DNA from: Vibrionales bacterium SWAT-3 | Lineage (GTDB): Bacteria > Pseudomonadota > Gammaproteobacteria > Enterobacterales > Vibrionaceae | Direction of reading: 5' to 3' | NCBI GenBank assembly: GCA_000169995.1 | Contig: AAZW01000014.1 | Span: 43,541 to 107,540, forward strand | DNA length: 64,000 nucleotides | Part shown: piece after piece, positions 47,000 to 55,103 of the stretch | How the letters are laid out: each line of letters starts with the position of its first letter | How positions within the stretch are numbered: the stretch's first letter is position 1 | The notes under the pieces: model-generated | Told to the model about the DNA's origin: nothing | Databases searched by the model: none | Seen by the model: only the letters and a program-made list of their open reading frames with translations | Program-made: the position numbers and the translations under genes

Positions 47000-47332
47000 G
47001 TGATCACGACTGAAAGCGGGCTTCAATACCTAGTTCTTGAAGAAGGCACAGGTACAGAGCACCCAACTAAAAACAGCAAAGTAACGGTTCACTACCACGG
47101 TACTCTGATTGACGGTACGGTTTTCGATAGCTCTGTAGAACGTGGCGAGCCAATCTCATTCGCTCTTAAGCAAGTAATCAAAGGCTGGCAAGAAGGTTTG
47201 ACTTACATGCTAGAAGGCCAAAAGGTTCGCCTATTCATTCCAAGCACGCTAGGCTACGGCAAAGGTGGTACAGGTCCTAGCCCACCATCAGCAACACTGA
47301 TTTTTGACGTTGAGTTAATCTCTATCCAGTAA
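47000..47332 (+). CDS. FKBP-type peptidyl-prolyl isomerase
   Basis: 110 aa from GTG 47000 (ITTESGLQYLVLEEGTG). The FKBP core is complete: VTVHYHGTLIDGTVFDSS, FALKQVIKGWQEGL, LFIPSTLGYG and LIFDVELISI. There is no signal peptide, so it is cytoplasmic. Ribosome site aaagaag. Confidence 0.92.
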   Translation: MITTESGLQYLVLEEGTGTEHPTKNSKVTVHYHGTLIDGTVFDSSVERGEPISFALKQVIKGWQEGLTYMLEGQKVRLFIPSTLGYGKGGTGPSPPSATLIFDVELISIQ

Positions 47333-47361
47333 TCTACTCGCTTGAAAGTGAGCATTACGTT

Positions 47362-47395
47362 AAGCCCCGACATGCAGAACATGTCGGGGCTTTTT
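47362..47395 (+). terminator. Rho-independent terminator after the FKBP gene
   Basis: AAGCCCCGACATG-cagaa-CATGTCGGGGCTTTTT; long stem and T-run. Confidence 0.92.
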
Positions 47396-47474
47396 ATTAG
47401 TAAGTCATTACTTTAAAGCACCTTATCACTGGCAACCATCCAGTTAACACGAATGATTAAGTAAAAACACAGCC

Positions 47475-47494
47475 ACTAGACGACTGGTCTAATT
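47475..47494. promoter_or_regulatory. TetR operator, copy 1
   Basis: ACTAGACGACTGGTCTAATT, containing TAGAC-N5-GTCTA. The same 20 bp occur at 48202-48221. It lies 20-40 bp before the regulator start, as expected for autoregulation. It resembles the NemR box (TAGACC-N4-GGTCTA). Confidence 0.85.
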
Positions 47495-47512
47495 TAAATT
47501 ATAGTATCGACC

Positions 47513-48106
47513 ATGAACGAGAAAACGAATGACACACGCCTGCATATTTTGAATGTTGGCTATCAATTAATAGTGAACAACGGCTTCAATGGCGTTGGCT
47601 TATCACAATTGCTTAAAGAAGCGGAAGTACCGAAAGGATCGTTTTACCACTACTTTAAATCGAAAGAGCAATTTGGTGAGGCGTTAATTCAGCACTATTT
47701 TGAAAACTACATCACTAAGATTGAATCCATTTTAGTGCACGGTGAAGGCAACCATTATCAACGAATTCTGGGTTACTTTTCACTATGGGCGAAAACTGAA
47801 GATGGCACCTGTAACGCACACAAGTGTTTAGTGGTTAAGCTCAGCGCTGAAGTTTCTGACCTTTCTGATCCTATGCGCCAGGCTCTGCTAAAAGGTGCTG
47901 AGAAAGTCACGATAACCATTCAACAATGTATTGTTGGCGGTATTGAAGATGGCTCTATCTCGGTAGAAAACAGTCAAGAAGCAGCCCAGAACCTATACTC
48001 AATGTGGCTAGGCGCTAGTTTATTAAGCAAGTTAAGCCAAAGTTCACATAGCTTAGAATCGGCATTACGCCTTACCGAACAAATTTTAAAAGGTGAGAGC
48101 CATTAA
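47513..48106 (+). CDS. TetR-family regulator (NemR-like)
   Basis: 197 aa. Helix-turn-helix GVGLSQLLKEAEVPKGSFYHYFKSKEQFGEAL, then an all-helical ligand domain. Cysteines at CNAHKC could sense electrophiles, as Cys does in NemR. Identical operators before this gene and before the reductase gene imply that it represses both itself and the reductase/GST pair. Confidence 0.92.
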   Translation: MNEKTNDTRLHILNVGYQLIVNNGFNGVGLSQLLKEAEVPKGSFYHYFKSKEQFGEALIQHYFENYITKIESILVHGEGNHYQRILGYFSLWAKTEDGTCNAHKCLVVKLSAEVSDLSDPMRQALLKGAEKVTITIQQCIVGGIEDGSISVENSQEAAQNLYSMWLGASLLSKLSQSSHSLESALRLTEQILKGESH

Positions 48107-48154
48107 CGCGCACTGCGTTTTATTGGCATTGACTGTTTTAGCTTAAAAGAAATC

Positions 48155-48192
48155 ACCCGCCCTCTTATCAATTTGATGACGGCGGGATTTTT
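48155..48192 (+). terminator. Rho-independent terminator after the TetR gene
   Basis: CCCGCC...GGCGGG with a long AT-containing loop, followed by ATTTTT. It separates the regulator from the reductase transcript. Confidence 0.7.
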
Positions 48193-48201
48193 AGGAAACA
48201 A

Positions 48202-48221
48202 GACTAGACGACTGGTCTAAT
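48202..48221. promoter_or_regulatory. TetR operator, copy 2
   Basis: The same 20-bp sequence as copy 1, placed 36-55 bp before the reductase start codon. Confidence 0.85.
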
Positions 48222-48256
48222 TCTAAATAAACACAATATAAAATTAAGGACATCCA

Positions 48257-49288
48257 ATGACTCAACAAGACAATCGTCGTATCGTATTGGCTTCTCGCCC
48301 TGTCGGCGCACCAACTCAAGATAACTTCTGCTTAGAAACCGTTGCCGCACCAACAATCAATGATGGTGAAATGTTACTTCGCTCGGTTTACCTATCTCTC
48401 GACCCTTACATGCGTGGTCGTATGAATGATGCAAAATCTTACGCCGATCCAGTTGCTATTGATGAGGTGATGGTTGGTGCAACTGTGTGTCAGGTTGAAG
48501 CATCAAACAACAGCAATTATGAAGTTGGCGAATGGGTATTGGCTTACACAGGTTGGCAAGATTATGGCGTGTCGAACGGTGAAGGTCTTATCAAGCTAGG
48601 AAAAGCGCCGACTCATCCTTCTTACGCATTGGGCATCATGGGCATGCCAGGCTTTACCGCTTACATGGGTTTACTGGATATCGGCCAACCGAAAGAAGGC
48701 GACACGTTAGTGGTAGCGGCTGCAACTGGTCCAGTTGGCGCTACCGTAGGACAAATCGGTAAACTAAAAGGCTGTCGTGTCATTGGCGTGGCTGGTGGTC
48801 AAGAAAAGTGCCAGTACGCAAAAGAGGTTCTTGGTTTTGATGAGTGCATCGACCACAAGGCAGATGACTTCGCAGAGCAATTGGCGAAAGTGTGTGATAA
48901 AGGCATCGACGTTTACTTTGAGAATGTTGGCGGTAAGGTATTCGATGCAGTAATGCCCCTTCTAAATACAGGCGCTCGAATTCCTGTTTGTGGTCTTATC
49001 TCACAATACAATGCAACGTCACTCCCTGAAGGCCCAGATCGCATGTCTAGCCTAATGGGTACTCTTCTAGTTAAGCGCATTAAGATGCAAGGCTTCATCA
49101 TCTTCGACGACTACGCACACCGTTACAACGAGTTTGCAACTCAAATGACTGAATGGCTGTCTCAAGGAAAAATGCACTACCGCGAGCACCTAATTGAAGG
49201 TCTAGACGAAGCGCCACAAGCTTTCATGGGTTTGTTAGAAGGTCAGAACTTCGGCAAACTTGTTATCAAAACTAACGAACCAAAATAG
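48257..49288 (+). CDS. MDR-family NADP-dependent oxidoreductase (CurA/alkenal-reductase-like)
   Basis: 343 aa. N-terminal GroES-like domain (SLDPYMRGRMND) and a zinc-free Rossmann domain with AATGPVGATVGQIGKLKG and NVGGKVFDAVMPLL. Members of this group reduce alpha,beta-unsaturated carbonyls. It starts with a good ribosome site (taaggac), follows the second operator and is 24 bp before the GST gene. Confidence 0.92.
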   Translation: MTQQDNRRIVLASRPVGAPTQDNFCLETVAAPTINDGEMLLRSVYLSLDPYMRGRMNDAKSYADPVAIDEVMVGATVCQVEASNNSNYEVGEWVLAYTGWQDYGVSNGEGLIKLGKAPTHPSYALGIMGMPGFTAYMGLLDIGQPKEGDTLVVAAATGPVGATVGQIGKLKGCRVIGVAGGQEKCQYAKEVLGFDECIDHKADDFAEQLAKVCDKGIDVYFENVGGKVFDAVMPLLNTGARIPVCGLISQYNATSLPEGPDRMSSLMGTLLVKRIKMQGFIIFDDYAHRYNEFATQMTEWLSQGKMHYREHLIEGLDEAPQAFMGLLEGQNFGKLVIKTNEPK

Positions 49289-49312
49289 CTCAAGGATAGA
49301 ATAGGCAGAATT

Positions 49313-49933
49313 ATGATTACTTTACATCACCTGAATAAGTCGCGTTCTAAGCGTATCATCTGGCTGCTGGAAGAGCTTGGTGTCGATTATCAAATTAAAC
49401 CTTACCAACGAGACAGTGTCACGTTTTTAGCACCACCAGAGCTGAAATCTGTTCACCCTCTTGGTAAATCTCCAGTTATTGAAGACGATGGCGTTGTGAT
49501 CAGTGAATCTGGCGCGATCACTGAGTATCTCATCGACAAGTTTGGCCAAGGTAAACTTGCACCAGCACGCGGCACGGCTGAATATGTTGAATACTCACAG
49601 TGGTTACACTTCGCTGAAAGCTCGGGCATTTTGCCAATGTTGCTTAAGATCTTCGTAATGAAAGATGGCTGCGAAACAAACTTCCTTGGTGGTTACGCTG
49701 ATGACGAAAATCAAAAGATCCTTACCTTCGTAAACCAATCTCTTGAAGGCAAAACCTACCTTTTAGGGGAAACGCTCACTGGCGCCGATTTTATGATGTC
49801 GTTCATCGTTGAAATCGTCGGTAACTTTGGTGCTACTGCGCTCTACCCTAACATTGCAAAATACGGCGAGCTTTTGGCGAGCCACCCTGCTTACCAAAAG
49901 GCGGAGCAACTCGAGTTAGAACACTCTAATTAA
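49313..49933 (+). CDS. Glutathione S-transferase
   Basis: 206 aa: thioredoxin-like N-domain (ITLHHLNKSRSKRIIWLLEELG, cis-Pro and SNAIL-like region KSPVIEDDGVVISESGAI) and a helical C-domain. The catalytic residue is probably Ser or Asn near LNKSRS. Together with the reductase it forms an electrophile-detoxification pair under the TetR regulator. Confidence 0.92.
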   Translation: MITLHHLNKSRSKRIIWLLEELGVDYQIKPYQRDSVTFLAPPELKSVHPLGKSPVIEDDGVVISESGAITEYLIDKFGQGKLAPARGTAEYVEYSQWLHFAESSGILPMLLKIFVMKDGCETNFLGGYADDENQKILTFVNQSLEGKTYLLGETLTGADFMMSFIVEIVGNFGATALYPNIAKYGELLASHPAYQKAEQLELEHSN

Positions 49934-50085
49934 TCGAGATTAAGTCTATTCAATGCTTCCATAGCGTGAAAATGACTGTCTAAATGAAGCCAAAGCCGAT
50001 TTATCTTTCGCTTTGGCTTCTCATTTACCTTCATTTCGACAACAATATCGAGCTCTAAACTGAATACCCATAGAGTTTGATCTTC

Positions 50086-51768
50086 ATGTCAGCAAACCTT
50101 GCTCAATACACACCACTGCACACGTTAAACCAAACGGCGAATCAAGACTTATCGCTACCAGAGCGTTTTACATTCCCGTATTACTATACTCCGCACCCAT
50201 TGTGTGAGATAGCGATGCAGCAGCTTCAACAGTCACTCCTTGACTGTGGTGTAAATGAAACATCGCAAGGTAATCTCTATGCCGTGCTTCTGGTTCAACA
50301 TCCTCAAACTCAAGAATTGGGCTACCTTTCTGCGTTCTCAGGTTTGCAGCTAGATTCGTCTTTGGAGCCTCTGGTATCGAGTACCGCCTTTGTTCCTTCT
50401 GCTTTTGATAAGCAGCAGTTTCAGGCCCTAAACACGCAAGGCTTAATCCTACAAGCGACATTAGCTAACGACATTACGAACCTAGAGCAAACTCATAACC
50501 TAAATGAACTAACTTCAACGCTAAGCGGGCTTAAAAACGACGCAAGCAAAGCAATAGAAGCCTTTCAGCTCACCATGGCCACCAACAAAGCACACCGTAA
50601 TGAGCTTAGAGAGCAAGCTAACCAAGAGAAAGCACTCGGCAATCTAGAGTCTGCGGCCAACCTACTTAAACAGTTAGGAAATCAAAGCAGCCAAGAGAAG
50701 CGCGATCTAAAAGCACTTCGTATCGAGTGGAAACAGAAGGTCGCTGAAAAACAATCACAAGTAGACGCTATCGAGAGCGAGCTTAAAAGCCGTAAGAACG
50801 ACTACCAGGACATTTCTGCAGAGTTAGAAACACAGCGCTTGTCTCACTATCGTTTTATCAACCAAGCGGCAGAGTCAAAGAGCCTAGTTGAATTGTTGGA
50901 TGGTAAAGACGCGCTTGAAGGCTCTGGCGACTGCTGCCTGCCAAAGCTGCTTAATTTTGCCTTTGAATACGGCTTTAGACCGTTGGCTTTAGCTGAGTTT
51001 TGGTGGGGATTACCACCAACAGATATCATTCGACAACACGGGAACCTCTACCCAGTTTGCCAGAGCAAAAGCTTTGAGATCCTTGAACACCAGCTAAACG
51101 GCATTGATCTAGAAGATAATCCGCTTATCGTAAACCCTGCGGTGGGTAAGTCGTTTGATATTGTTTATGAAGATGAAGAAATCGTGGTCGTGAACAAGCC
51201 TGAAGAGTTCTTGTCTGTTCCTGGTAAGTTCATCGAAGACTCAGTGTATACGCGTATAAAAGCGCGCTACCCCGAGGCTACAGGCCCTTTGATTATCCAT
51301 AGATTGGATATGTCGACATCTGGCTTGTTGATCTTGGCGCTAACAGCCGAGTCCAACAAGCACATCCAAAAGCAGTTCATCGATAGAACGGTCGAAAAGC
51401 GTTACACCGCACTACTTGATGGCGTAATAACGGGTGAATCTGGTGACATCAGCCTTCCTTTACGTGGCGATATCACCGACAGGCCAAGACAGCTCGTTTG
51501 TCATGAGCACGGACGTAACGCAGAAACGCATTGGCAAGCCGTCAGCACTAATAGCGGCAAAACCAAGGTGCACTTGTATCCTAAAACAGGCCGTACCCAC
51601 CAGCTACGCGTACACTGCGCTCACCCACAAGGACTTGGCGTACCAATTCGTGGTGATGACCTATATGGCTATAAGCGCGAACGGCTGCACCTTCATGCGG
51701 GCTACCTAAAACTTATTCACCCAACAACCGGGGAATGGATGGAGTTTGAAGTGCCTTCTGAGTTCTAA
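50086..51768 (+). CDS. RluA-family pseudouridine synthase with long N-terminal region
   Basis: 560 aa from MSANLAQYTPLH. The first 330 residues hold a coiled-coil (residues about 130-240, rich in Glu/Gln/Lys) and cysteine pair DCCLPKL. The catalytic domain follows (IVYEDEEIVVVNKPEEFLSVPG, HRLDMSTSGLLIL with the catalytic Asp). Family members modify rRNA or tRNA; the target is unknown. The upstream TTG at 50077 is less likely. Confidence 0.88.
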   Translation: MSANLAQYTPLHTLNQTANQDLSLPERFTFPYYYTPHPLCEIAMQQLQQSLLDCGVNETSQGNLYAVLLVQHPQTQELGYLSAFSGLQLDSSLEPLVSSTAFVPSAFDKQQFQALNTQGLILQATLANDITNLEQTHNLNELTSTLSGLKNDASKAIEAFQLTMATNKAHRNELREQANQEKALGNLESAANLLKQLGNQSSQEKRDLKALRIEWKQKVAEKQSQVDAIESELKSRKNDYQDISAELETQRLSHYRFINQAAESKSLVELLDGKDALEGSGDCCLPKLLNFAFEYGFRPLALAEFWWGLPPTDIIRQHGNLYPVCQSKSFEILEHQLNGIDLEDNPLIVNPAVGKSFDIVYEDEEIVVVNKPEEFLSVPGKFIEDSVYTRIKARYPEATGPLIIHRLDMSTSGLLILALTAESNKHIQKQFIDRTVEKRYTALLDGVITGESGDISLPLRGDITDRPRQLVCHEHGRNAETHWQAVSTNSGKTKVHLYPKTGRTHQLRVHCAHPQGLGVPIRGDDLYGYKRERLHLHAGYLKLIHPTTGEWMEFEVPSEF

Positions 51769-51810
51769 ATCGACTCGTTCTCACACAACACTAAACCAGT
51801 AAAACGAATC

Positions 51811-51846
51811 AGGGCTCTATATCAAATCGAGATATAAAGCCCTGAC
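51811..51846. terminator. Hairpin downstream of the RluA-like gene
   Basis: TCAGGGCTCTATAT...ATATAAAGCCCTGA, a long inverted repeat with one bulge and no clear T-run. Confidence 0.4.
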
Positions 51847-51902
51847 TTTCAAGAAATCGTGTATTGATTTAATAATATGGATCAATTGGTTGCTAATACA
51901 AC

Positions 51903-52196
51903 CTAACCCATCACCTCTTTACGCTGGTCGACACACTCAAACGAGCCCATTTCGAACTCTCGGCAGATCCATGGTCGGTTTTCATAGATGGTACACATCA
52001 GTGTTTCCCTATCTACCGCTGAGCACCAACCATCATCAAAACGTTTCATGGTTTCACCGCCCCACTCATCGTAAGCAATATGCTCTTCTGGGACACCGGT
52101 ATCTGTAATGATCATAACCTCTAAACGACAACAGCATGCCTGACAATTGGCACAAGTTACTTCAGGTTCGGTGATGTTCTTTATCTCTATGGTCAT
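51903..52196 (-). CDS. YkgJ-family cysteine-cluster protein
   Basis: 97 aa with nine cysteines: CANCQACCC near the N-terminus, then DGWCSAVD, LMCTIYENRPWICREFEMGS and FECVD. The RPWICREF motif is the hallmark of the YkgJ/UPF0153 zinc- or iron-chelating family. Function unknown. Confidence 0.88.
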   Translation of the reverse strand: MTIEIKNITEPEVTCANCQACCCRLEVMIITDTGVPEEHIAYDEWGGETMKRFDDGWCSAVDRETLMCTIYENRPWICREFEMGSFECVDQRKEVMG

Positions 52197-52362
52197 AAGT
52201 AACTACACTGCGAAATTTTGCGTATAGTAATCGAAACCATCAGCGACTGCTAATAAAGAAAGTTAGCCGCCCCCACTTTCTCCGGTTCTGAAACAACAAA
52301 GGGCGCTGCGATTATCTCACAACGCCCATCAATTTTATTTTGATGTCAGGTGGTAAGCTTGC

Positions 52363-53547
52363 TTAGAACAGGCTTGAGAAGAACAATTTAATGTAGTCCA
52401 TCAAACGTTTGAATAACCCACCCTGTTCAACCGATTCAAGTGCGATCAAAGGCTGAGTCTGGACATCTTCACCGTCTACCGTGTAGTGAACCACACCTAA
52501 AGTTTGGCCTTCTGCAATTGGCGCTTTGAGTTCCGAGTTAAGCTCAATAGATGCGGTTAGCTTTTTGCTGTCTGATTTAGGTAGCGTGATAAACGTGTCC
52601 TCTGCAACCCCAAGCTTCAGCGTGTCTTGACTACCGAACCAAACCTTCTCCTCAGCCACTTGGTCGCCACCTTGGTGGACATTAAGCGTATCAAAGAATC
52701 GGAAACCGTAACTTAAAAGCTGCTTGCTGTCTGACTCACGGCTTTTAACACTCGATGCGCCCATCACTACTGCAATAAGCCTCATTTCACCTTGTGTTGC
52801 CGAGCTCGCTAAGCTGTAGCCTGCACCAGAGGTGTAACCCGTTTTCATACCATCAACCGTCAAGCTTCTATCACGAAGCAAGCCATTACGGTTGTGTTGA
52901 GTGATGCCGTTGTAACTGAAAGAACGTTCGCTGTATAAGCCATAGACATCTGGAAGATCTTTAATGATCGCTCGGCCAAGTAGCGCGATATCGTAAGGTG
53001 TTGAATACAAGTCTTCCGCATCTAAACCGTGTGCATTGGCGAAATGGGTATTTTCCAATTTCAGAGAAGTCGCCCAAGAGTTCATCAAATCAACAAAGGC
53101 ATCCTGAGAGCCCGCGACCTGTTCTGCGATTGCAACACTAGCATCGTTACCCGATTGAATAATCAAACCGCGGTATAGATCCATCATAGCGACATCGGTA
53201 TTTACTTCTATGAACATTTTTGAGGAGTCTGGGAAATTCTTTGCCCAAGCGTTTTCACTGATTCTGACTTTATCATCTGCGGAGATGTTGCCTCGCTTCA
53301 TCTCCTGACCTGCCACGTAGCTGGTCATCAGTTTGGTTAAGCTTGCTGGGTTCAACTTGGTATGCGCATTTTTTTCGACGAGCACATCACCAGAATTAAA
53401 GTCGATTAACACATACCCTTTCGCGCCTAAGCTAGGCGGAGCCGGTACGATAGAAGGTGCGGCGATAGCTGCTGTGCTAACCATCGCAGCGTTACTTACA
53501 ATGAATATACTTAATAAAGGGAGAGAGTATTTGGAGAACAGTTTCAT
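52363..53547 (-). CDS. dacA: D-alanyl-D-alanine carboxypeptidase (PBP5/6 type)
   Basis: 394 aa. A signal peptide (MKLFSKYSLPLLSIFIVSNA...) is followed by the penicillin-binding motifs SLTKLMT (SxxK), SGNDASVA (SxN) and MKTGYTSGAG (KTG). The C-terminal PBP5 domain ends in an amphipathic helix (LFKRLMDYIKLFFSSLF) that binds the inner membrane. It trims the fifth residue of peptidoglycan stem peptides. The paralogue (dacA versus dacC/D) cannot be told. Confidence 0.92.
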   Translation of the reverse strand: MKLFSKYSLPLLSIFIVSNAAMVSTAAIAAPSIVPAPPSLGAKGYVLIDFNSGDVLVEKNAHTKLNPASLTKLMTSYVAGQEMKRGNISADDKVRISENAWAKNFPDSSKMFIEVNTDVAMMDLYRGLIIQSGNDASVAIAEQVAGSQDAFVDLMNSWATSLKLENTHFANAHGLDAEDLYSTPYDIALLGRAIIKDLPDVYGLYSERSFSYNGITQHNRNGLLRDRSLTVDGMKTGYTSGAGYSLASSATQGEMRLIAVVMGASSVKSRESDSKQLLSYGFRFFDTLNVHQGGDQVAEEKVWFGSQDTLKLGVAEDTFITLPKSDSKKLTASIELNSELKAPIAEGQTLGVVHYTVDGEDVQTQPLIALESVEQGGLFKRLMDYIKLFFSSLF

Positions 53548-53728
53548 TGAATTAAACCTAAGTTAACGTTTTGACCAGTATAGACAAATGCTAGCAAAAG
53601 AAGCGCGAACTTTACGTTGCTTTACGCAAATGTACCTTTAGTTACAAATAAAAAAGTATATTCTGCGATCTGTTCATTTTTCCGACCGTTAATATTGACC
53701 AGGGAAATACTCTCTTGTTCAAATATTC

Positions 53729-54322
53729 TTAATTTATCTTTGGCATGCGTCTAAATAGCATCTCAACAAAGCCAGAAATGCGCTGTTTGCTCTCGCTTGC
53801 TTCTAGGTCAGGCTTAATCCCCGATTGAGCTAACGCTTGCCATTGGATCATCTGAGAATTTGGTAGCGAAAACACGATGTATAGAGAGCCTTTTTCGGCG
53901 AGTTTGCCCTTTCCATCATAGAATGGAACACCTGTAGAAAGCTGAACCGCATCGAAAATGGAGTTGTCATTCAGCTCTGACTCTTCGGCTAGGCCAAAGC
54001 CAACCACCACGTCACCAACACCCCCACCTTGCTCTAAGTGGTACCCCTTTTCAGTTAACTGCTCTTCAATCGAATCACGTACCATGTCAGTCACGACGGT
54101 TTCATTGTATTTCTTAGACAGATATACCTGTTCCGATTGTGGGTGCCATGAATAAGTCGTGACGCCATTTTTCATAAACTCGAAGTCACCGCTAGTAACG
54201 ACACCATAATCATGCACAGGCAGTTGCTCTTGGGTCGTACATGCCGTCAGCCCAATGCTCATCAAGGTCACAAGCACAGCGGTCTTTATGCTTTTTGTTG
54301 CACGCATGGATCGTTTTATCAT
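53729..54322 (-). CDS. DUF4136 lipoprotein
   Basis: 197 aa, or fewer from a later Met (MRATKSIKT at 54304). The lipobox is LMSIGLTACTT. The mature part matches the DUF4136 pattern: YSWHPQSEQVYLS, VRDSIEEQLTEKGYHLEQ, VVVGFGLAEESEL and FVEMLFRRMPK. Function unknown; outer-membrane or periplasmic. Confidence 0.85.
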   Translation of the reverse strand: MIKRSMRATKSIKTAVLVTLMSIGLTACTTQEQLPVHDYGVVTSGDFEFMKNGVTTYSWHPQSEQVYLSKKYNETVVTDMVRDSIEEQLTEKGYHLEQGGGVGDVVVGFGLAEESELNDNSIFDAVQLSTGVPFYDGKGKLAEKGSLYIVFSLPNSQMIQWQALAQSGIKPDLEASESKQRISGFVEMLFRRMPKIN

Positions 54323-54590
54323 GGTTAGAGCCTTTACCTATATATCAATAACTATCAATTTAACCGCCAACATAAACGGTAATTATGTTAAGCAAAAATG
54401 CATTAAACGTTTGCGTAATCGCTAACCTTCACTTCTACCTATTTTGGGGGTTTAATCACAAAAACGGAGTTGGTATAGTCTACCCCGTTAAACATAACCA
54501 GACCATTCGAGGCACGGAGCTTCCTCAATCATCTCATGAAGAGAAGAATTGGTACCGACAAAGTATCGGCAAATTTAAGAGGGTCAAACA

Positions 54591-54845
54591 ATGGAATTCA
54601 ATATGGTTGAGATTTTAGGTTACGCTGCGTCTATTATGGTCGCAATTTCATTAACAATGAAAGATATCGTTCGCCTGCGTGTCCTTAACTTTATTGGCTG
54701 TGCACTCTTCACAGCATACGGCGTTATGATTGACGCTTGGCCAGTGGTTGCAACCAACGGCTTCATCGCATGTGTAAACATCTACTTCCTTGCAAAAATG
54801 CAAAAGGAAAAAAAAGCGGAAGCGATGAAAGAAGCAAAAGCTTAA
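54591..54845 (+). CDS. Small multi-pass membrane protein (YgjV-like)
   Basis: 84 aa with three hydrophobic segments (ILGYAASIMVAISLTM, VLNFIGCALFTAYGVMI, VVATNGFIACVNIYFLA) and a charged Lys/Glu tail. The pattern resembles YgjV or half-transporter (SemiSWEET-like) proteins. A ribosome site (gagggtc) precedes ATG 54591. It may work as an oligomer. Confidence 0.75.
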   Translation: MEFNMVEILGYAASIMVAISLTMKDIVRLRVLNFIGCALFTAYGVMIDAWPVVATNGFIACVNIYFLAKMQKEKKAEAMKEAKA

Positions 54846-54875
54846 TTTAGCGACTAGCGATTTCAAACTATTCTG

Positions 54876-54912
54876 AAAAAGCCCAAATAGAGCGTTCTAT
54901 TTGGGCTTTTTT
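54876..54912. terminator. Rho-independent terminator
   Basis: AAAAAGCCCAAATAGA...TCTATTTGGGCTTTTTT with a short loop; ends the small membrane protein gene. Confidence 0.9.
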
Positions 54913-54999
54913 ATATCTGTTATTCCTCTACACGCTCACTACCTTCTACTTTTTCACCGTTCAGACATAGCAGGCGTAAAACATAGTAAGACCATGAAT

Positions 55000-55033
55000 A
55001 AAAAAACGCCGAACAGGATTGAGTTCGGCGTTT
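55000..55033 (-). terminator. Rho-independent terminator for the chitinase gene
   Basis: AAAACGCCGAAC...GTTCGGCG; on the minus strand a T-run follows. Placed 70 bp after the chitinase stop. Confidence 0.8.
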
Positions 55034-55103
55034 AACTCTACGTTAAGTGGTTTGTTTAAGAAGACTAAGCTAGAAAGCTCTCACCTCTATCAACAAATCA
55101 ATA

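Noticed and set aside
50168..50461. Minus-strand ORF of 97 aa inside the RluA-like gene
   Set aside because: Shadow frame without a ribosome site; composition is not protein-like.
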